This document shows positions 8,731 through 17,028 of a stretch of 64,000 nucleotides of DNA, one piece after another. The stretch lies in assembly GCF_900110105.1 (NCBI RefSeq), contig NZ_FOCL01000002.1, forward strand, positions 186,001 to 250,000. The letters are read 5' to 3'. The first letter of the stretch is position 1; the number at the start of each line of letters is the position of its first letter. A program made the translations under genes and the position numbers. This DNA is from Mucilaginibacter gossypiicola (GTDB lineage: Bacteria > Bacteroidota > Bacteroidia > Sphingobacteriales > Sphingobacteriaceae). The notes below the pieces were generated by a model. That model made no database searches. It worked only from the letters and a program-made list of their open reading frames with translations, and was not told the origin of the DNA.

Positions 8731-8737
8731 ATTATCA

Positions 8738-9136
8738 ATGGCAAAAGGCAGGCCCCAATTAAAAAGTGGAAAAAGAACTAAAAAAATCGATGTCAGATTC
8801 ACAGACGATGAATATAACCTGATCATCACTTTGGAGCAAACATTAGGGATTAGCAAGACTGAGCTGTTGAGGAAAAGGGTTTTAAATAATGCCCCCACAG
8901 TTATAATTAATGCAAAAGAACTTATTATGAGCCTGGATGACATTTTCTCAGAATTGGGCAGGATCGGAAATAATATTAACCAGCTGGCGAAACATGCCAA
9001 CACCCTCAAACTTCAGGGTGCATTGTCGCCATTAGTTGCCGAACAATTTAATGTTCATTTTCATAAATATCTTCAGATCCAGCTACAACTCGAAATCAGC
9101 TTGCGCAAGGTGATCAGGCTGGTGGGAAGATCATAG
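8738..9136 (+). CDS. MobC-type mobilisation accessory protein
   Basis: 132 residues. The N-terminus is basic and is followed by a ribbon-helix-helix-like segment (VRFTDDEYNLIITLEQTLGI). The family motif LGRIGNNINQLAKHAN is present in the middle, as in MobC/BmgB relaxosome proteins that bind oriT and help the relaxase nick. It sits between the candidate oriT and the relaxase gene, as expected, and has a good Shine-Dalgarno sequence. Confidence 0.85.
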   Translation: MAKGRPQLKSGKRTKKIDVRFTDDEYNLIITLEQTLGISKTELLRKRVLNNAPTVIINAKELIMSLDDIFSELGRIGNNINQLAKHANTLKLQGALSPLVAEQFNVHFHKYLQIQLQLEISLRKVIRLVGRS

Positions 9137-9452
9137 CTTTTCCATGTACACAGCTTTAATGATCATCAGTTCCATTGGTATACCGATCATTGGAAATATG
9201 GATATGGGGATATATCGCTCCACCGTTATGTCGAAACATAGTTACCAGGTTTATAATGATCGCTTGATAGTTGGGTACCTGGTTCCGCAGCTATGCGGTT
9301 ATAGGATTACACTGATCGTCAGTAATAGCGCTATATGGGAACAAAGTTAAATCGTTCTAAAGTTAGACTGCTCTGCTGATATCGTTTTATACTGTTATCC
9401 AAATACCCAGCAACATAGCAACTCAGCTCTACCATTACTCAGCTACATTTTT
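9137..9452. other. Gap between mobC and relaxase, no convincing gene
   Basis: These 316 bases contain one open frame (9144-9350) with no family resemblance. The sequence is rich in recurring short words such as ATAGTTA, GATCG, CATAG and AGCAACATAGCAACTCAG, which looks more like a regulatory or transfer-related region than coding sequence. Relaxase and MobC are usually directly adjacent, so the spacing itself is unusual. Confidence 0.4.
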
Positions 9453-10403
9453 ATGATCGTTAAAATTCTTTCCTCGTCTGCAAAGTTCAGCGGCGTGGTT
9501 TACAATACGAACAAAATTGACCGGAATAAGGGAGAATTGATGCATGTGGCCAATTTTGGATCACTACAGGGGCTTAGCCGTTTAAGGCCGCAGGACTATG
9601 TCAATTACCTGCAAATGATAGCTGCCCAAAATACCCGGGTAAAGAAACCGCAGTTTCACGCGGTGCTATCCGCAAAAGGGAGAACCTATTCAAGTAAGGA
9701 GCTAACGAAAATAGCAATAGCCTGGCTGGATAAAATGGCTTATGGCAGTCAGCCTTACCTGATCATTTACCACAAGGACACCGATAACAACCACGTTCAT
9801 GTGGTTTCTGTAAGGGTTGATAAACAAGGTAAAAAGATCAATAGCGCATATGAGAAACTGCGCGCTGTAGGCAATCTTAAAGAAGTACTGGGTGTAGAAA
9901 AGGCTTTGGCTTATACTTTCAGTACGCGTGCCCAGTTCTTTATGGTTATGGAAAATCTTGGCTTGCCGGGTAAAGAATTCGATGAGCGATTGATCACTGA
10001 AAAGATCAGTAAATACCAGCGGCCAATTGATCGGATTTCAGAATTGAGGGAGCTTTTCAAAGGGATCAAACACCGGACCGACTTTAAAGAACTATTGGCG
10101 GAGCAATATCAAATCGATCTTATATTTCATTCGGCCGAAGGCAAACAACCATACGGTTATTCGATTATCGATCACAAGCATCAATTGGTTTTAAAGGGTA
10201 GTGAAATCCTTTCACTGAAAGAAGTACTGGCAAGTTATGTACAAGAGGATATAGTTGTTTCTGCGGAATCAGAAAAAGAAGATCGCCGCCATGTCGCAGC
10301 TTCATTCATCCGCCCGGTATGGATCGCAGACGATGTAGACGACCAGCAAATTCATGGAATGCGCCGAAAGCGGCAAAAGAAAGCAAGAACCAATACGCGT
10401 TAA
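9453..10403 (+). CDS. Relaxase/mobilisation nuclease (BmgA/MobA type)
   Basis: 316 residues with the relaxase domain in the first half. The candidate catalytic tyrosine is Y17 (FSGVVYNTNKI). The metal-binding triad is visible in YHKDTDNNHVHVVSVRVD, with H107, H114 and H116. Relaxases nick oriT, stay covalently bound to the strand and are exported with it. The C-terminus is short and basic (RKRQKKARTNTR). The gene lies between MobC and the ParA-type ATPase, the standard order in Bacteroidota ICEs. Confidence 0.88.
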   Translation: MIVKILSSSAKFSGVVYNTNKIDRNKGELMHVANFGSLQGLSRLRPQDYVNYLQMIAAQNTRVKKPQFHAVLSAKGRTYSSKELTKIAIAWLDKMAYGSQPYLIIYHKDTDNNHVHVVSVRVDKQGKKINSAYEKLRAVGNLKEVLGVEKALAYTFSTRAQFFMVMENLGLPGKEFDERLITEKISKYQRPIDRISELRELFKGIKHRTDFKELLAEQYQIDLIFHSAEGKQPYGYSIIDHKHQLVLKGSEILSLKEVLASYVQEDIVVSAESEKEDRRHVAASFIRPVWIADDVDDQQIHGMRRKRQKKARTNTR

Positions 10404-10415
10404 AAACTTTAAATC

Positions 10416-11057
10416 ATGCTTATAATTATTGGAAACCAAAAAGGCGGTGCGGGTAAAAGTACTACGTCACTCGCATTGGCTAACTATCTCACATCGGCAA
10501 AAAAATGCCCGGTAACTGTTATTGATATGGATTACCAGCAGTCCTTATATCAGAAATTCGAGAAAGCCAAAATACTGGAAAATAAAGAGCCTTATGAGGT
10601 CCTTTCAGCCACGCTTGAAACCTTCCCTGTGCTTAAAGATGTACTGATAAAAAACAGCAAAGATGTTGTGTTGATCGATCTCCCCGGCAAGCTTGATGAT
10701 GATGGTCTATTAGCTGTCTTTACTGCAGCTGACCTTTTTATCTGCCCGTTTGCCTACGATGAATTCACTTTTGAATCCACTATGTTGTTCACGCTCGTAT
10801 TGCGGAAAGTGAACCCTAAAATTAAAATGGTGTTCATCCCCAACAGAATAAAGGCGAACGCCAAATTTGAAATCATGGAGGAAGTCAATGCACAGCTTTC
10901 CAAGTTCGGGGTAATTACAGATATCCTCCCGGATCGCATCGACTTTCAGCGCATCAACACTTTCCAAACACCTATTTCCCTTTACCCGGTAATCATCCCA
11001 GTTTTTGAAAAAATCTATGCTGATCATTTATATGGAAAACATGAAATCGCTGGCTGA
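10416..11057 (+). CDS. ParA/MinD-family ATPase (TraA-like)
   Basis: 213 residues. The deviant Walker A box QKGGAGKSTTS is at residues 8-18, and the switch-type motif VVLIDLPGKLDDDG lies in the middle. In Bacteroidota conjugative elements the first gene of the tra cluster encodes such a protein (TraA). It may help position the element or the transfer machinery. It is 12 bases downstream of the relaxase gene and overlaps the next gene. Confidence 0.85.
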   Translation: MLIIIGNQKGGAGKSTTSLALANYLTSAKKCPVTVIDMDYQQSLYQKFEKAKILENKEPYEVLSATLETFPVLKDVLIKNSKDVVLIDLPGKLDDDGLLAVFTAADLFICPFAYDEFTFESTMLFTLVLRKVNPKIKMVFIPNRIKANAKFEIMEEVNAQLSKFGVITDILPDRIDFQRINTFQTPISLYPVIIPVFEKIYADHLYGKHEIAG

Positions 11058-11355
11058 CCAGCTGAGACAGGAACTCATAAAACCTACTGAAAAACAAGCC
11101 AAAAAGCATCGCAAAGCTGAAAAGAAATTCGAGGCCGCCATACTTGAGGCGATTCTCGCATTTGACACCAGTACGAACAAAAGTATGGTACACGTTCGAT
11201 TTGATGAAAGAACAGTAAGGACAATGAATCAATTTAAAATGGCCACCAGCGTTGACGTTTCCAAACTGGTAGCCTTTGCTGTCAAAAACCTGCTCGATAC
11301 CCAACCCGAGATAAAAACAATCATTAAACACTTTATTCAAAACAACGATTTATGA
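11032..11355 (+). CDS. DUF3408-like conjugation protein (TraB/TraC-like)
   Basis: 107 residues. The N-terminus is basic and coiled (EKQAKKHRKAEKKFEAAILE). The C-terminal half carries a DNA-binding-like strand-helix-helix (VHVRFDERTVRTMNQFKM) reminiscent of a ribbon-helix-helix. DUF3408 proteins occupy this place after ParA in Bacteroides ICEs. Two ATGs (11032 and 11041) overlap the end of the ParA gene. The stop overlaps the next start as ATGA. Confidence 0.65.
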   Translation: MENMKSLADQLRQELIKPTEKQAKKHRKAEKKFEAAILEAILAFDTSTNKSMVHVRFDERTVRTMNQFKMATSVDVSKLVAFAVKNLLDTQPEIKTIIKHFIQNNDL

Positions 11356-11630
11356 ACTGGTTTAAATTCATTCTTTGGCTTGGCGGCATTTACGCCGCCT
11401 ATTATTTGATACTCATTGCGTGGGATCACCTGCGCAACCAACAGGATATTGAAGGCGACACAAACGAACTTTCATTCCATGAACAGGTCAATGCTGTACA
11501 GCTTGCACCTGAATTGTCAAGCGCCGACATCGCTTCTCCTATATACGCAAGCGGCGGCGTTTCTCTTAAAAGTATGTTTAATCTCTGCCGCGATGAAGCG
11601 GTAGAGTATATTAAACAGGTAAGCTATTGA
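11352..11630 (+). CDS. Small membrane-anchored conjugation protein (TraD-like)
   Basis: 92 residues with one N-terminal transmembrane segment (FILWLGGIYAAYYLILIAW) and a soluble tail. It lies between the DUF3408 protein and the DUF4134 pilin-like proteins, the position of TraD in CTnDOT-type clusters, but sequence similarity cannot be judged here. Start and stop overlap both neighbours, so translation is coupled. Confidence 0.6.
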   Translation: MNWFKFILWLGGIYAAYYLILIAWDHLRNQQDIEGDTNELSFHEQVNAVQLAPELSSADIASPIYASGGVSLKSMFNLCRDEAVEYIKQVSY

Positions 11631-11920
11631 AGAAAATTCTCCTTGTTCTGGCTTGTTGCTTTGCCGCCTGTTCAGTTTCGGCCCAGCCTGGAATTGCAGA
11701 AATGCAACAGGCACAACAGGACTTGAAATTTACCTTTTTCTCTGCTTTTGATTTATCGCTGATAGTTGCCGGTCTCTTCGGCATCATTGGCGGTTTGCGC
11801 ATTTATAAAAATGCGCAAACGGGCACAGACAAATTTAGCGCGGATGTCGCCGCCTGGTTTTTTGCTGCCATTTTTATGACGCTTGCAGGAGTTTTTCTCC
11901 GTGCCATCTTTGGCATTTAG
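11627..11920 (+). CDS. DUF4134 conjugation protein, TraE-like (first copy)
   Basis: 97 residues: a signal peptide ending in SVSAQ, then two transmembrane segments (SLIVAGLFGIIGGLRIY and FFAAIFMTLAGVFLRAIFGI). This is the DUF4134 pattern, a VirB2-like small membrane subunit. The only start that keeps the signal peptide is a TTG at 11627 overlapping the previous stop (TTGA). A second DUF4134 gene follows after 141 bases. Confidence 0.8.
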   Translation: MKKILLVLACCFAACSVSAQPGIAEMQQAQQDLKFTFFSAFDLSLIVAGLFGIIGGLRIYKNAQTGTDKFSADVAAWFFAAIFMTLAGVFLRAIFGI

Positions 11921-12061
11921 CAGCAACCGTTTTATTCATCCATCTTCCATCGGGTGTATCACTTACGGCGTATATCGTGATCTAAACGCCTGTTATCATA
12001 CCCAGCCATTTTCTCCATTTGGCTTTAAAAGATCTCCGCCTCGATTTTTTTCTCCTTTTTA

Positions 12062-12367
12062 ATGTTTAACAAAACAAAAAAACTTTGGGCATCAGCCGTG
12101 CTGCTTGCTCTTTCTGTGCCTGTATTCGCACAAAGTGGTGTAAATGGTTTAAATACCGCCACATCAACCCTTAAAACCTATGTCGCACCTGTAACGAACA
12201 TTACCCTTGTTATCGGCGGTATTGTCGGCATCGTCGGCGCAATCCGAGTGTATTCCAAATGGAACTCCGGAGATCAAGACATCAACAAAGAGTTGATGGG
12301 ATGGGGAGGTTCGTGTGTATTCCTTGTAGTATCCGCTTTGGTCATTAAAGCATTCTTCGGATTGTAA
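12062..12367 (+). CDS. traE: DUF4134 conjugation protein, TraE-like (second copy)
   Basis: 101 residues with signal peptide (ending VFAQ) and two membrane segments (ITLVIGGIVGIVGAIRVY; CVFLVVSALVIKAFFGL). It is homologous to the gene at 11627 in layout and in the GGxxGIxGxxRxY motif, and is the better match to TraE. It starts with ATG, and its stop overlaps the next start (TAATG). Two such subunits could form a mixed pilin or have distinct roles. Confidence 0.85.
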   Translation: MFNKTKKLWASAVLLALSVPVFAQSGVNGLNTATSTLKTYVAPVTNITLVIGGIVGIVGAIRVYSKWNSGDQDINKELMGWGGSCVFLVVSALVIKAFFGL

Positions 12368-12654
12368 TGGCCAGGAAATTTGCTGTTTATAAGGGGCTGC
12401 AGAAGCCCCTTATTTTCAAGGGCTTCAAAGGCAAGTTCATCTATTGGGGAATTGCCTCTTTACTCACTGGGCTTGTGGCCGGGGCATTGGTCATGTCATT
12501 AATCAATATGTGGCTTGGCGCATTCGTGCTTATCGGGAGCATAGTCGGCGGTCTGCTCTACACTGCATCTAAGCAAAAAGGCGGTCTTCACGCCAAAAGC
12601 CGAAATACCAACATTTTAATACTCAATCATTATGTCCGCAAAAAGCTTGTTTAA
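12367..12654 (+). CDS. traF: DUF4133 conjugation protein TraF (VirB3-like)
   Basis: 95 residues with two membrane segments in the middle (YWGIASLLTGLVAGALVMSL and WLGAFVLIGSIVGGLLYTA), then a basic tail. DUF4133 proteins are the small inner-membrane partner of the TraG ATPase, comparable to VirB3. The gene overlaps both neighbours. A terminator-like hairpin lies inside its first codons (12391-12411). Confidence 0.85.
   Translation: MARKFAVYKGLQKPLIFKGFKGKFIYWGIASLLTGLVAGALVMSLINMWLGAFVLIGSIVGGLLYTASKQKGGLHAKSRNTNILILNHYVRKKLV
12391..12411 (+). other. Hairpin with U-rich tail inside the start of traF
   Basis: AAGGGGCT and AGCCCCTT form a perfect 8-bp stem with a 5-base loop, followed by ATTTTC. 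It lies 24 bases after the traF start codon. It could reduce read-through or influence translation of the downstream operon, or be a coding coincidence. Confidence 0.35.
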
Positions 12655-15046
12655 CATTCCGTACGCGGGGGTTAATAAGGACGGCAAATACGATTTGCTC
12701 ATCGGCTTATCAGGTGAGCATTCAATAGTTATAGAAATAAACAACTCCGTCACCCGCTATTCAGCCGATCCTTCAGGTTATGAAGAATATCATCATCTGT
12801 TAATCAATATCATCAAAATCCTTGGCGAGGGCCATCTGCTTCAAAAACATGATGTGATTAGCCGGTACGCCTTTCGGGCCAATGAAGCCAACGAGTATTT
12901 ACAGCGTCACTACAATGAACATTTTGAAGGTCGGGAATGCCTCCGGATTTCAACCTATATGACCATTACCAAACAGGTAAAAAAAGGTGCTTTTTATACT
13001 TATGATGCAAAAGGCTTGAAAGACTTTTTACAGTCTATAAGAAAAGTGCTCGACGTCCTGCCCTCTGCAAGGGTAATGAATGAAGCGGATATAAACCTGC
13101 TTGTCCTGCAAATGCTAAGCATGGATTTCAAGAGTGGCAGCATTATCCTGAATAACTTGTCTCCTACAGAGACCGAAGTTAACCTGGGTGATCGTGCGAT
13201 CCGTAGCATCAGCCTGGTCAATATCGACAGTATTGATCTGCCACCGGAAGTGTCTACACATATCGAGTTAAACGATAAGGAAACCACGCGTGGATTTCCC
13301 ATAGATTTTTTGTCCTTTCTTTTTAAGGTTCCGGGTTGTGACGCAGTGGTATACAACCAGGTGATTGAAATTCCTAACCAAGTCATGACATTACGGAAAC
13401 TGGAGCAAAAGAAAAAACGTCATGCAGGAATCCCGGACCCGGCCAACCAGCTTTGCGTTGAGGATATCGATCAATTGTTAACTGATGTGGCGAGGGAAAA
13501 CCAGTTGCTGGTAAATGCGCATTTCAATATCCTGATCTGCGCTGCCAGGGAAACCCTGGACAAGGCAGCCAACTTTGTCGAAAGTTCCCTCTTTCAGTTA
13601 GGGATTATCCCCAGCAAAAATGCTTATAACCAACTGGAACTTTTTCGCACGGCATTACCTGGAAATGGTGGTGAACTAAAAATTTACGATTGGTTTTTGA
13701 CTACGTGCGACGCAGCCATTTGTTTCTTTTTCAAGGAGTCATTACCCAAAGATGAGCCGTCAGATTTCTTGCTTCGATTTACGAACAGGCAGGGCATACC
13801 CATCGGGATTGATCCTGCCGATCTTCCCATGAGGACCGGACGCATCAACAACCGCAACAAATTTGTCCTTGGCCCCAGTGGTTCGGGTAAAAGCTTTTTT
13901 ATGAATGCCCTGATTGAGCAATACATGCTTTACAACATGGATGTAGTGATCGTCGATACTGGTCATTCCTATTCTGGCTTATGTGCTTATTACAAGGGAA
14001 AATACATCACCTATACGGATAAGTCACCCATAACTATGAACCCCTTCAAAATAACAGAAGGGGAGTATAACATCGAAAAGAAAGATTTCTTGTGTACGCT
14101 GATTGGTGTTGCGTGGAAAGGAGCGGAAGGGACACTCGCTCCGGTTGAGCGTGATGTGATTTCCAATGTCATTTCGGCATATTACGCTACAAATTTCCCG
14201 CTAAACGGAGATTTAAGATTTGACACCTTCTATGATTTTGCACTCCAAAAAATACCTGAAATCAAACAGGAAGAAAGGATCGTTTTTGATTTCGATGAAT
14301 TCCGGTATGTGCTGAAAAAGTTCTACAAGGGAGGTGAATTTGCTACCATGCTGAATAATGAAACGGATAAAAGTCTCTTTACGGAGCGGTTCGTCGTCTA
14401 TGAAATTGACTCGATTAAGGAGTCGAAAATTTTGTTTCCCCTCGTTACGCTCTCGATAATGGACGTATTCATCCAAAAGATGCGATATCGTTCTGACCGC
14501 AGGAAAGCGCTTATCGTTGAGGAGGCCTGGAAGGCGATTGCCAGTCCCCTCATGGCAGGTTATTTACTCTACCTGTATAAAACCGTTCGCAAGTTTTGGG
14601 GTGAAGCCATCGTCGTCACCCAGGAACTTGGTGATATCATCGGCAATAACGTGGTGAAGGATAGCATTGTTAATAATTCAGATACCGTCTGCTTGCTGGA
14701 TCAAACCAAGTTTCGTGATAACTATAATGAAATAGCCACTTTGCTGTCCATAAGCGAAATTGAACGCCGTAAGATCTTTACGATAAATCAGCTGGATAAT
14801 TCGGAAAATCGGGGGCGCTTTAAAGAAGTGTATATACGTCGCGGGGCTATCGGTGAAGTTTACGGTGTAGAAGTGTCGTTGCATCAATATTTGACCTATA
14901 CGACAGAGAAGCCTGAAAAATCTGCGGTAGAAAAATACATTGAAAGGTTCAGTGATTTTGGCCAGGGCCTGGATGCTTTTGTCGAGGATTTTAAATTGAG
15001 CGGTAAAACGCTACCCGCATTTATTACCCAAGTAAATCAATCTTAA
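12632..15046 (+). CDS. traG: Conjugation ATPase TraG (VirB4 family)
   Basis: 804 residues. The Walker A box VLGPSGSGKSFF is at about residue 412 and the Walker B KALIVEEAWKAI at about 625, as in VirB4/TraG ATPases that energise assembly of the type IV secretion channel. The N-terminal 400 residues are the VirB4 membrane-associated region. The length matches TraG of Bacteroides ICEs. The start overlaps traF by 23 bases. Confidence 0.92.
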   Translation: MSAKSLFNIPYAGVNKDGKYDLLIGLSGEHSIVIEINNSVTRYSADPSGYEEYHHLLINIIKILGEGHLLQKHDVISRYAFRANEANEYLQRHYNEHFEGRECLRISTYMTITKQVKKGAFYTYDAKGLKDFLQSIRKVLDVLPSARVMNEADINLLVLQMLSMDFKSGSIILNNLSPTETEVNLGDRAIRSISLVNIDSIDLPPEVSTHIELNDKETTRGFPIDFLSFLFKVPGCDAVVYNQVIEIPNQVMTLRKLEQKKKRHAGIPDPANQLCVEDIDQLLTDVARENQLLVNAHFNILICAARETLDKAANFVESSLFQLGIIPSKNAYNQLELFRTALPGNGGELKIYDWFLTTCDAAICFFFKESLPKDEPSDFLLRFTNRQGIPIGIDPADLPMRTGRINNRNKFVLGPSGSGKSFFMNALIEQYMLYNMDVVIVDTGHSYSGLCAYYKGKYITYTDKSPITMNPFKITEGEYNIEKKDFLCTLIGVAWKGAEGTLAPVERDVISNVISAYYATNFPLNGDLRFDTFYDFALQKIPEIKQEERIVFDFDEFRYVLKKFYKGGEFATMLNNETDKSLFTERFVVYEIDSIKESKILFPLVTLSIMDVFIQKMRYRSDRRKALIVEEAWKAIASPLMAGYLLYLYKTVRKFWGEAIVVTQELGDIIGNNVVKDSIVNNSDTVCLLDQTKFRDNYNEIATLLSISEIERRKIFTINQLDNSENRGRFKEVYIRRGAIGEVYGVEVSLHQYLTYTTEKPEKSAVEKYIERFSDFGQGLDAFVEDFKLSGKTLPAFITQVNQS

Positions 15047-15047
15047 T

Positions 15048-15713
15048 ATGAAAAAGATAATTATGACCATGTTTGGTTGTCTGCTGTATGCAACAATCTG
15101 GGCGCAGGAAATCGTCTTCGACCCAGCTGTTTCCGGGGCAATTGCAGTAAGCGCCTCAACTATAAACGGACAATTAAATACTACTAACAATAAACTCGAC
15201 CTTATTCAAAAAGGTCAGCTGGCGGTTAGCGGGCAGTTGATCGTCGTCAACAATCTGCAAAATAAAATATATCAGGGTTTGAGCCAGGTAGCAGCTGTCA
15301 TCAGCAGCCTAACCACCATAAAGGAAATAGCAGAGTGCGGCGCAGACATTGTTACTGATATCCAAAGCTCAATTAAGCTTGCACAATCCAACCCGGTGCT
15401 ATTGCTTTTCGCCGAGCAAGGGGCTCGTGATTTTCAAACACGGGCGGCTATGCTGACGGCAGATGTAAGCGCCTTTGTTTTAAAAGGGGGGACAAATAAC
15501 CTCATGGATTCAGGTGAGCGCGGCAAATTGCTTAACCATATTGCAACCGAAATGCGCATCCTCCGCGGTATCTCTTATGGTATGAACCGGGCCATGTATT
15601 GGGCGAAAATCGATGGCATTTTTCGCTCGCTAAATCCCTGGGCGGAATGGCAAAATCAGGATGTGCGGATTGCCAATGACGTATTGACCAACGCTAAATA
15701 CCTGAAGCGATGA
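15048..15713 (+). CDS. DUF4141/TraI-like secretion protein, paralogue 1
   Basis: 221 residues with a signal peptide (ending TIWAQ), then helical repeats. The conserved C-terminus reads AMYWAKIDGIFRSLNPWAEW and later NAKYLKR. This class has a VirB5-like place after TraG and is expected in the periplasm or at the channel tip. It is the first of three tandem homologues, starts 2 bases after traG and overlaps the next gene (ATGA). Confidence 0.7.
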   Translation: MKKIIMTMFGCLLYATIWAQEIVFDPAVSGAIAVSASTINGQLNTTNNKLDLIQKGQLAVSGQLIVVNNLQNKIYQGLSQVAAVISSLTTIKEIAECGADIVTDIQSSIKLAQSNPVLLLFAEQGARDFQTRAAMLTADVSAFVLKGGTNNLMDSGERGKLLNHIATEMRILRGISYGMNRAMYWAKIDGIFRSLNPWAEWQNQDVRIANDVLTNAKYLKR

Positions 15714-16372
15714 AAAAAATGATTTTCCTCGTTATGTTTTTGGGATCTAAGTTTGTTCTATTTGCCCAGCAAAAAACATTGGATATCGTTGGCATTCATC
15801 AACTGGTATCAGAATCTCAGTCGGAGAACAAATTACAGGTAAGCGCCAGAAATAAACAGGCCACGGTGAGTGCCAATGAACAGGCGAACCTTACCTTGCT
15901 CTCAAAAGTAAAAGCGACTTACCGGGAATTACAACAACGTTATAATACGTTAGGGACGGCTATCAATCTCGCGGAGATTGGCATTTATGCAAGCCCGATG
16001 GTCAGCCGGATCGTAAGTAACCAGGCACAAATTATCCAGTTGGTACAGAAAAACCCGGCCTTATTGGCTATCGGATATCAATCGGAACTACAATTCGTCA
16101 TGCAGGCAAAAGACCTGATGGGCTATGTTACCGGACTTACTTTATCCTTAGGAGATGTAAACCAGATGAAAGCTTCGGATCGCAAAATGCTTTTCGATTA
16201 CGTGATTTCCGAATTAAGTAATATTCAAAACTTGTCCGGCAACATGCTGAGCATGATGCAATATTCCAACCTGGCCTCCCTGCTCAAAGCCGCTAATCCA
16301 TTTCAAAACTTTATCGATGCCGATATCAACATTGGAAAGGACATTATTCAAAACGCAAAATATCTCAAATGA
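15710..16372 (+). CDS. DUF4141/TraI-like secretion protein, paralogue 2
   Basis: 220 residues with a signal peptide (ending LFAQQ). It shares the ending pattern LKAANPFQNFIDADINIG ... NAKYLK and the overall helical layout with both neighbours, but it lacks the RAMYWAK segment and has QYSNLASLLKA there. This makes it the most diverged copy. The basic and coiled segment after residue 40 (ARNKQATVSANEQANL) suggests oligomerisation. Overlaps on both sides are ATGA. Confidence 0.65.
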   Translation: MKKMIFLVMFLGSKFVLFAQQKTLDIVGIHQLVSESQSENKLQVSARNKQATVSANEQANLTLLSKVKATYRELQQRYNTLGTAINLAEIGIYASPMVSRIVSNQAQIIQLVQKNPALLAIGYQSELQFVMQAKDLMGYVTGLTLSLGDVNQMKASDRKMLFDYVISELSNIQNLSGNMLSMMQYSNLASLLKAANPFQNFIDADINIGKDIIQNAKYLK

Positions 16373-17028
16373 GAAAGTGGGCATTATGCCTGCTGCTATA
16401 CAGCGGTATGGCGCAGGCCCAGCAATATGTCGTCGATCCCTGGCATTTTGCTGCCGTATCACAAAATGCCGCGGTCAGGAGCACTGCGGAAGCTACGCAT
16501 GATCAATATCTCGGCAAAATCAACAACAATATAACGGATCTCAATACCAACGTTGGGTCGGTGGTTTTGGCCCAAACGATTATTTACCGGTCTTTATCAA
16601 ATGTAAACTCCGCCTTGAAAGATGGATTGGCTGTAAAGAACATGGCTGCTATCATTGCAGATATTACCAGTTATGTGCAACAGGCGCTCTCACTTGCCAA
16701 ATCAGACCCTGCCCTTTTATTGTTAGCTAACGGTATTACTTCCCAGATGCGGACACGAGCCACCTTGTTGTTAAGCGATGTTTCAGGCTACATTCTCAAA
16801 GACGGGGATAACATTTTGGCCAATTACAGCGCAAGAGACGAACTCCTGCACAAGGTTACCCAGCAATTACAGATTCTTGATGGCCTGGCCTATGGTGCTT
16901 GGCGCGCAATGTATTGGGCAAAAGAACGCGGAATTATTAGTTCGCTCAATCCCTTCTCCGGCTTTATCAATCAGGACAAAACTTTTGTCAATCAGATTAT
17001 TCAAAACGCAAAATATTTAAAACAATGA
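16369..17028 (+). CDS. DUF4141/TraI-like secretion protein, paralogue 3
   Basis: 219 residues with a signal peptide (ending GMAQAQ). It resembles paralogue 1 closely in layout: DPWHFAAVSQNAAVRST near the start, SDPALLLLANGITSQMRTR in the middle, then RAMYWAKERGIISSLNPFSG and NAKYLKQ at the end. Tandem duplication with divergence is the simplest history. The start and stop overlap the neighbours by 4 bases. Confidence 0.65.
   Translation: MRKWALCLLLYSGMAQAQQYVVDPWHFAAVSQNAAVRSTAEATHDQYLGKINNNITDLNTNVGSVVLAQTIIYRSLSNVNSALKDGLAVKNMAAIIADITSYVQQALSLAKSDPALLLLANGITSQMRTRATLLLSDVSGYILKDGDNILANYSARDELLHKVTQQLQILDGLAYGAWRAMYWAKERGIISSLNPFSGFINQDKTFVNQIIQNAKYLKQ

Noticed and set aside
9144..9350. 68-residue frame between mobC and relaxase
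   Set aside because: Composition looks like chance; no domain, and the gap is rich in short repeated words.
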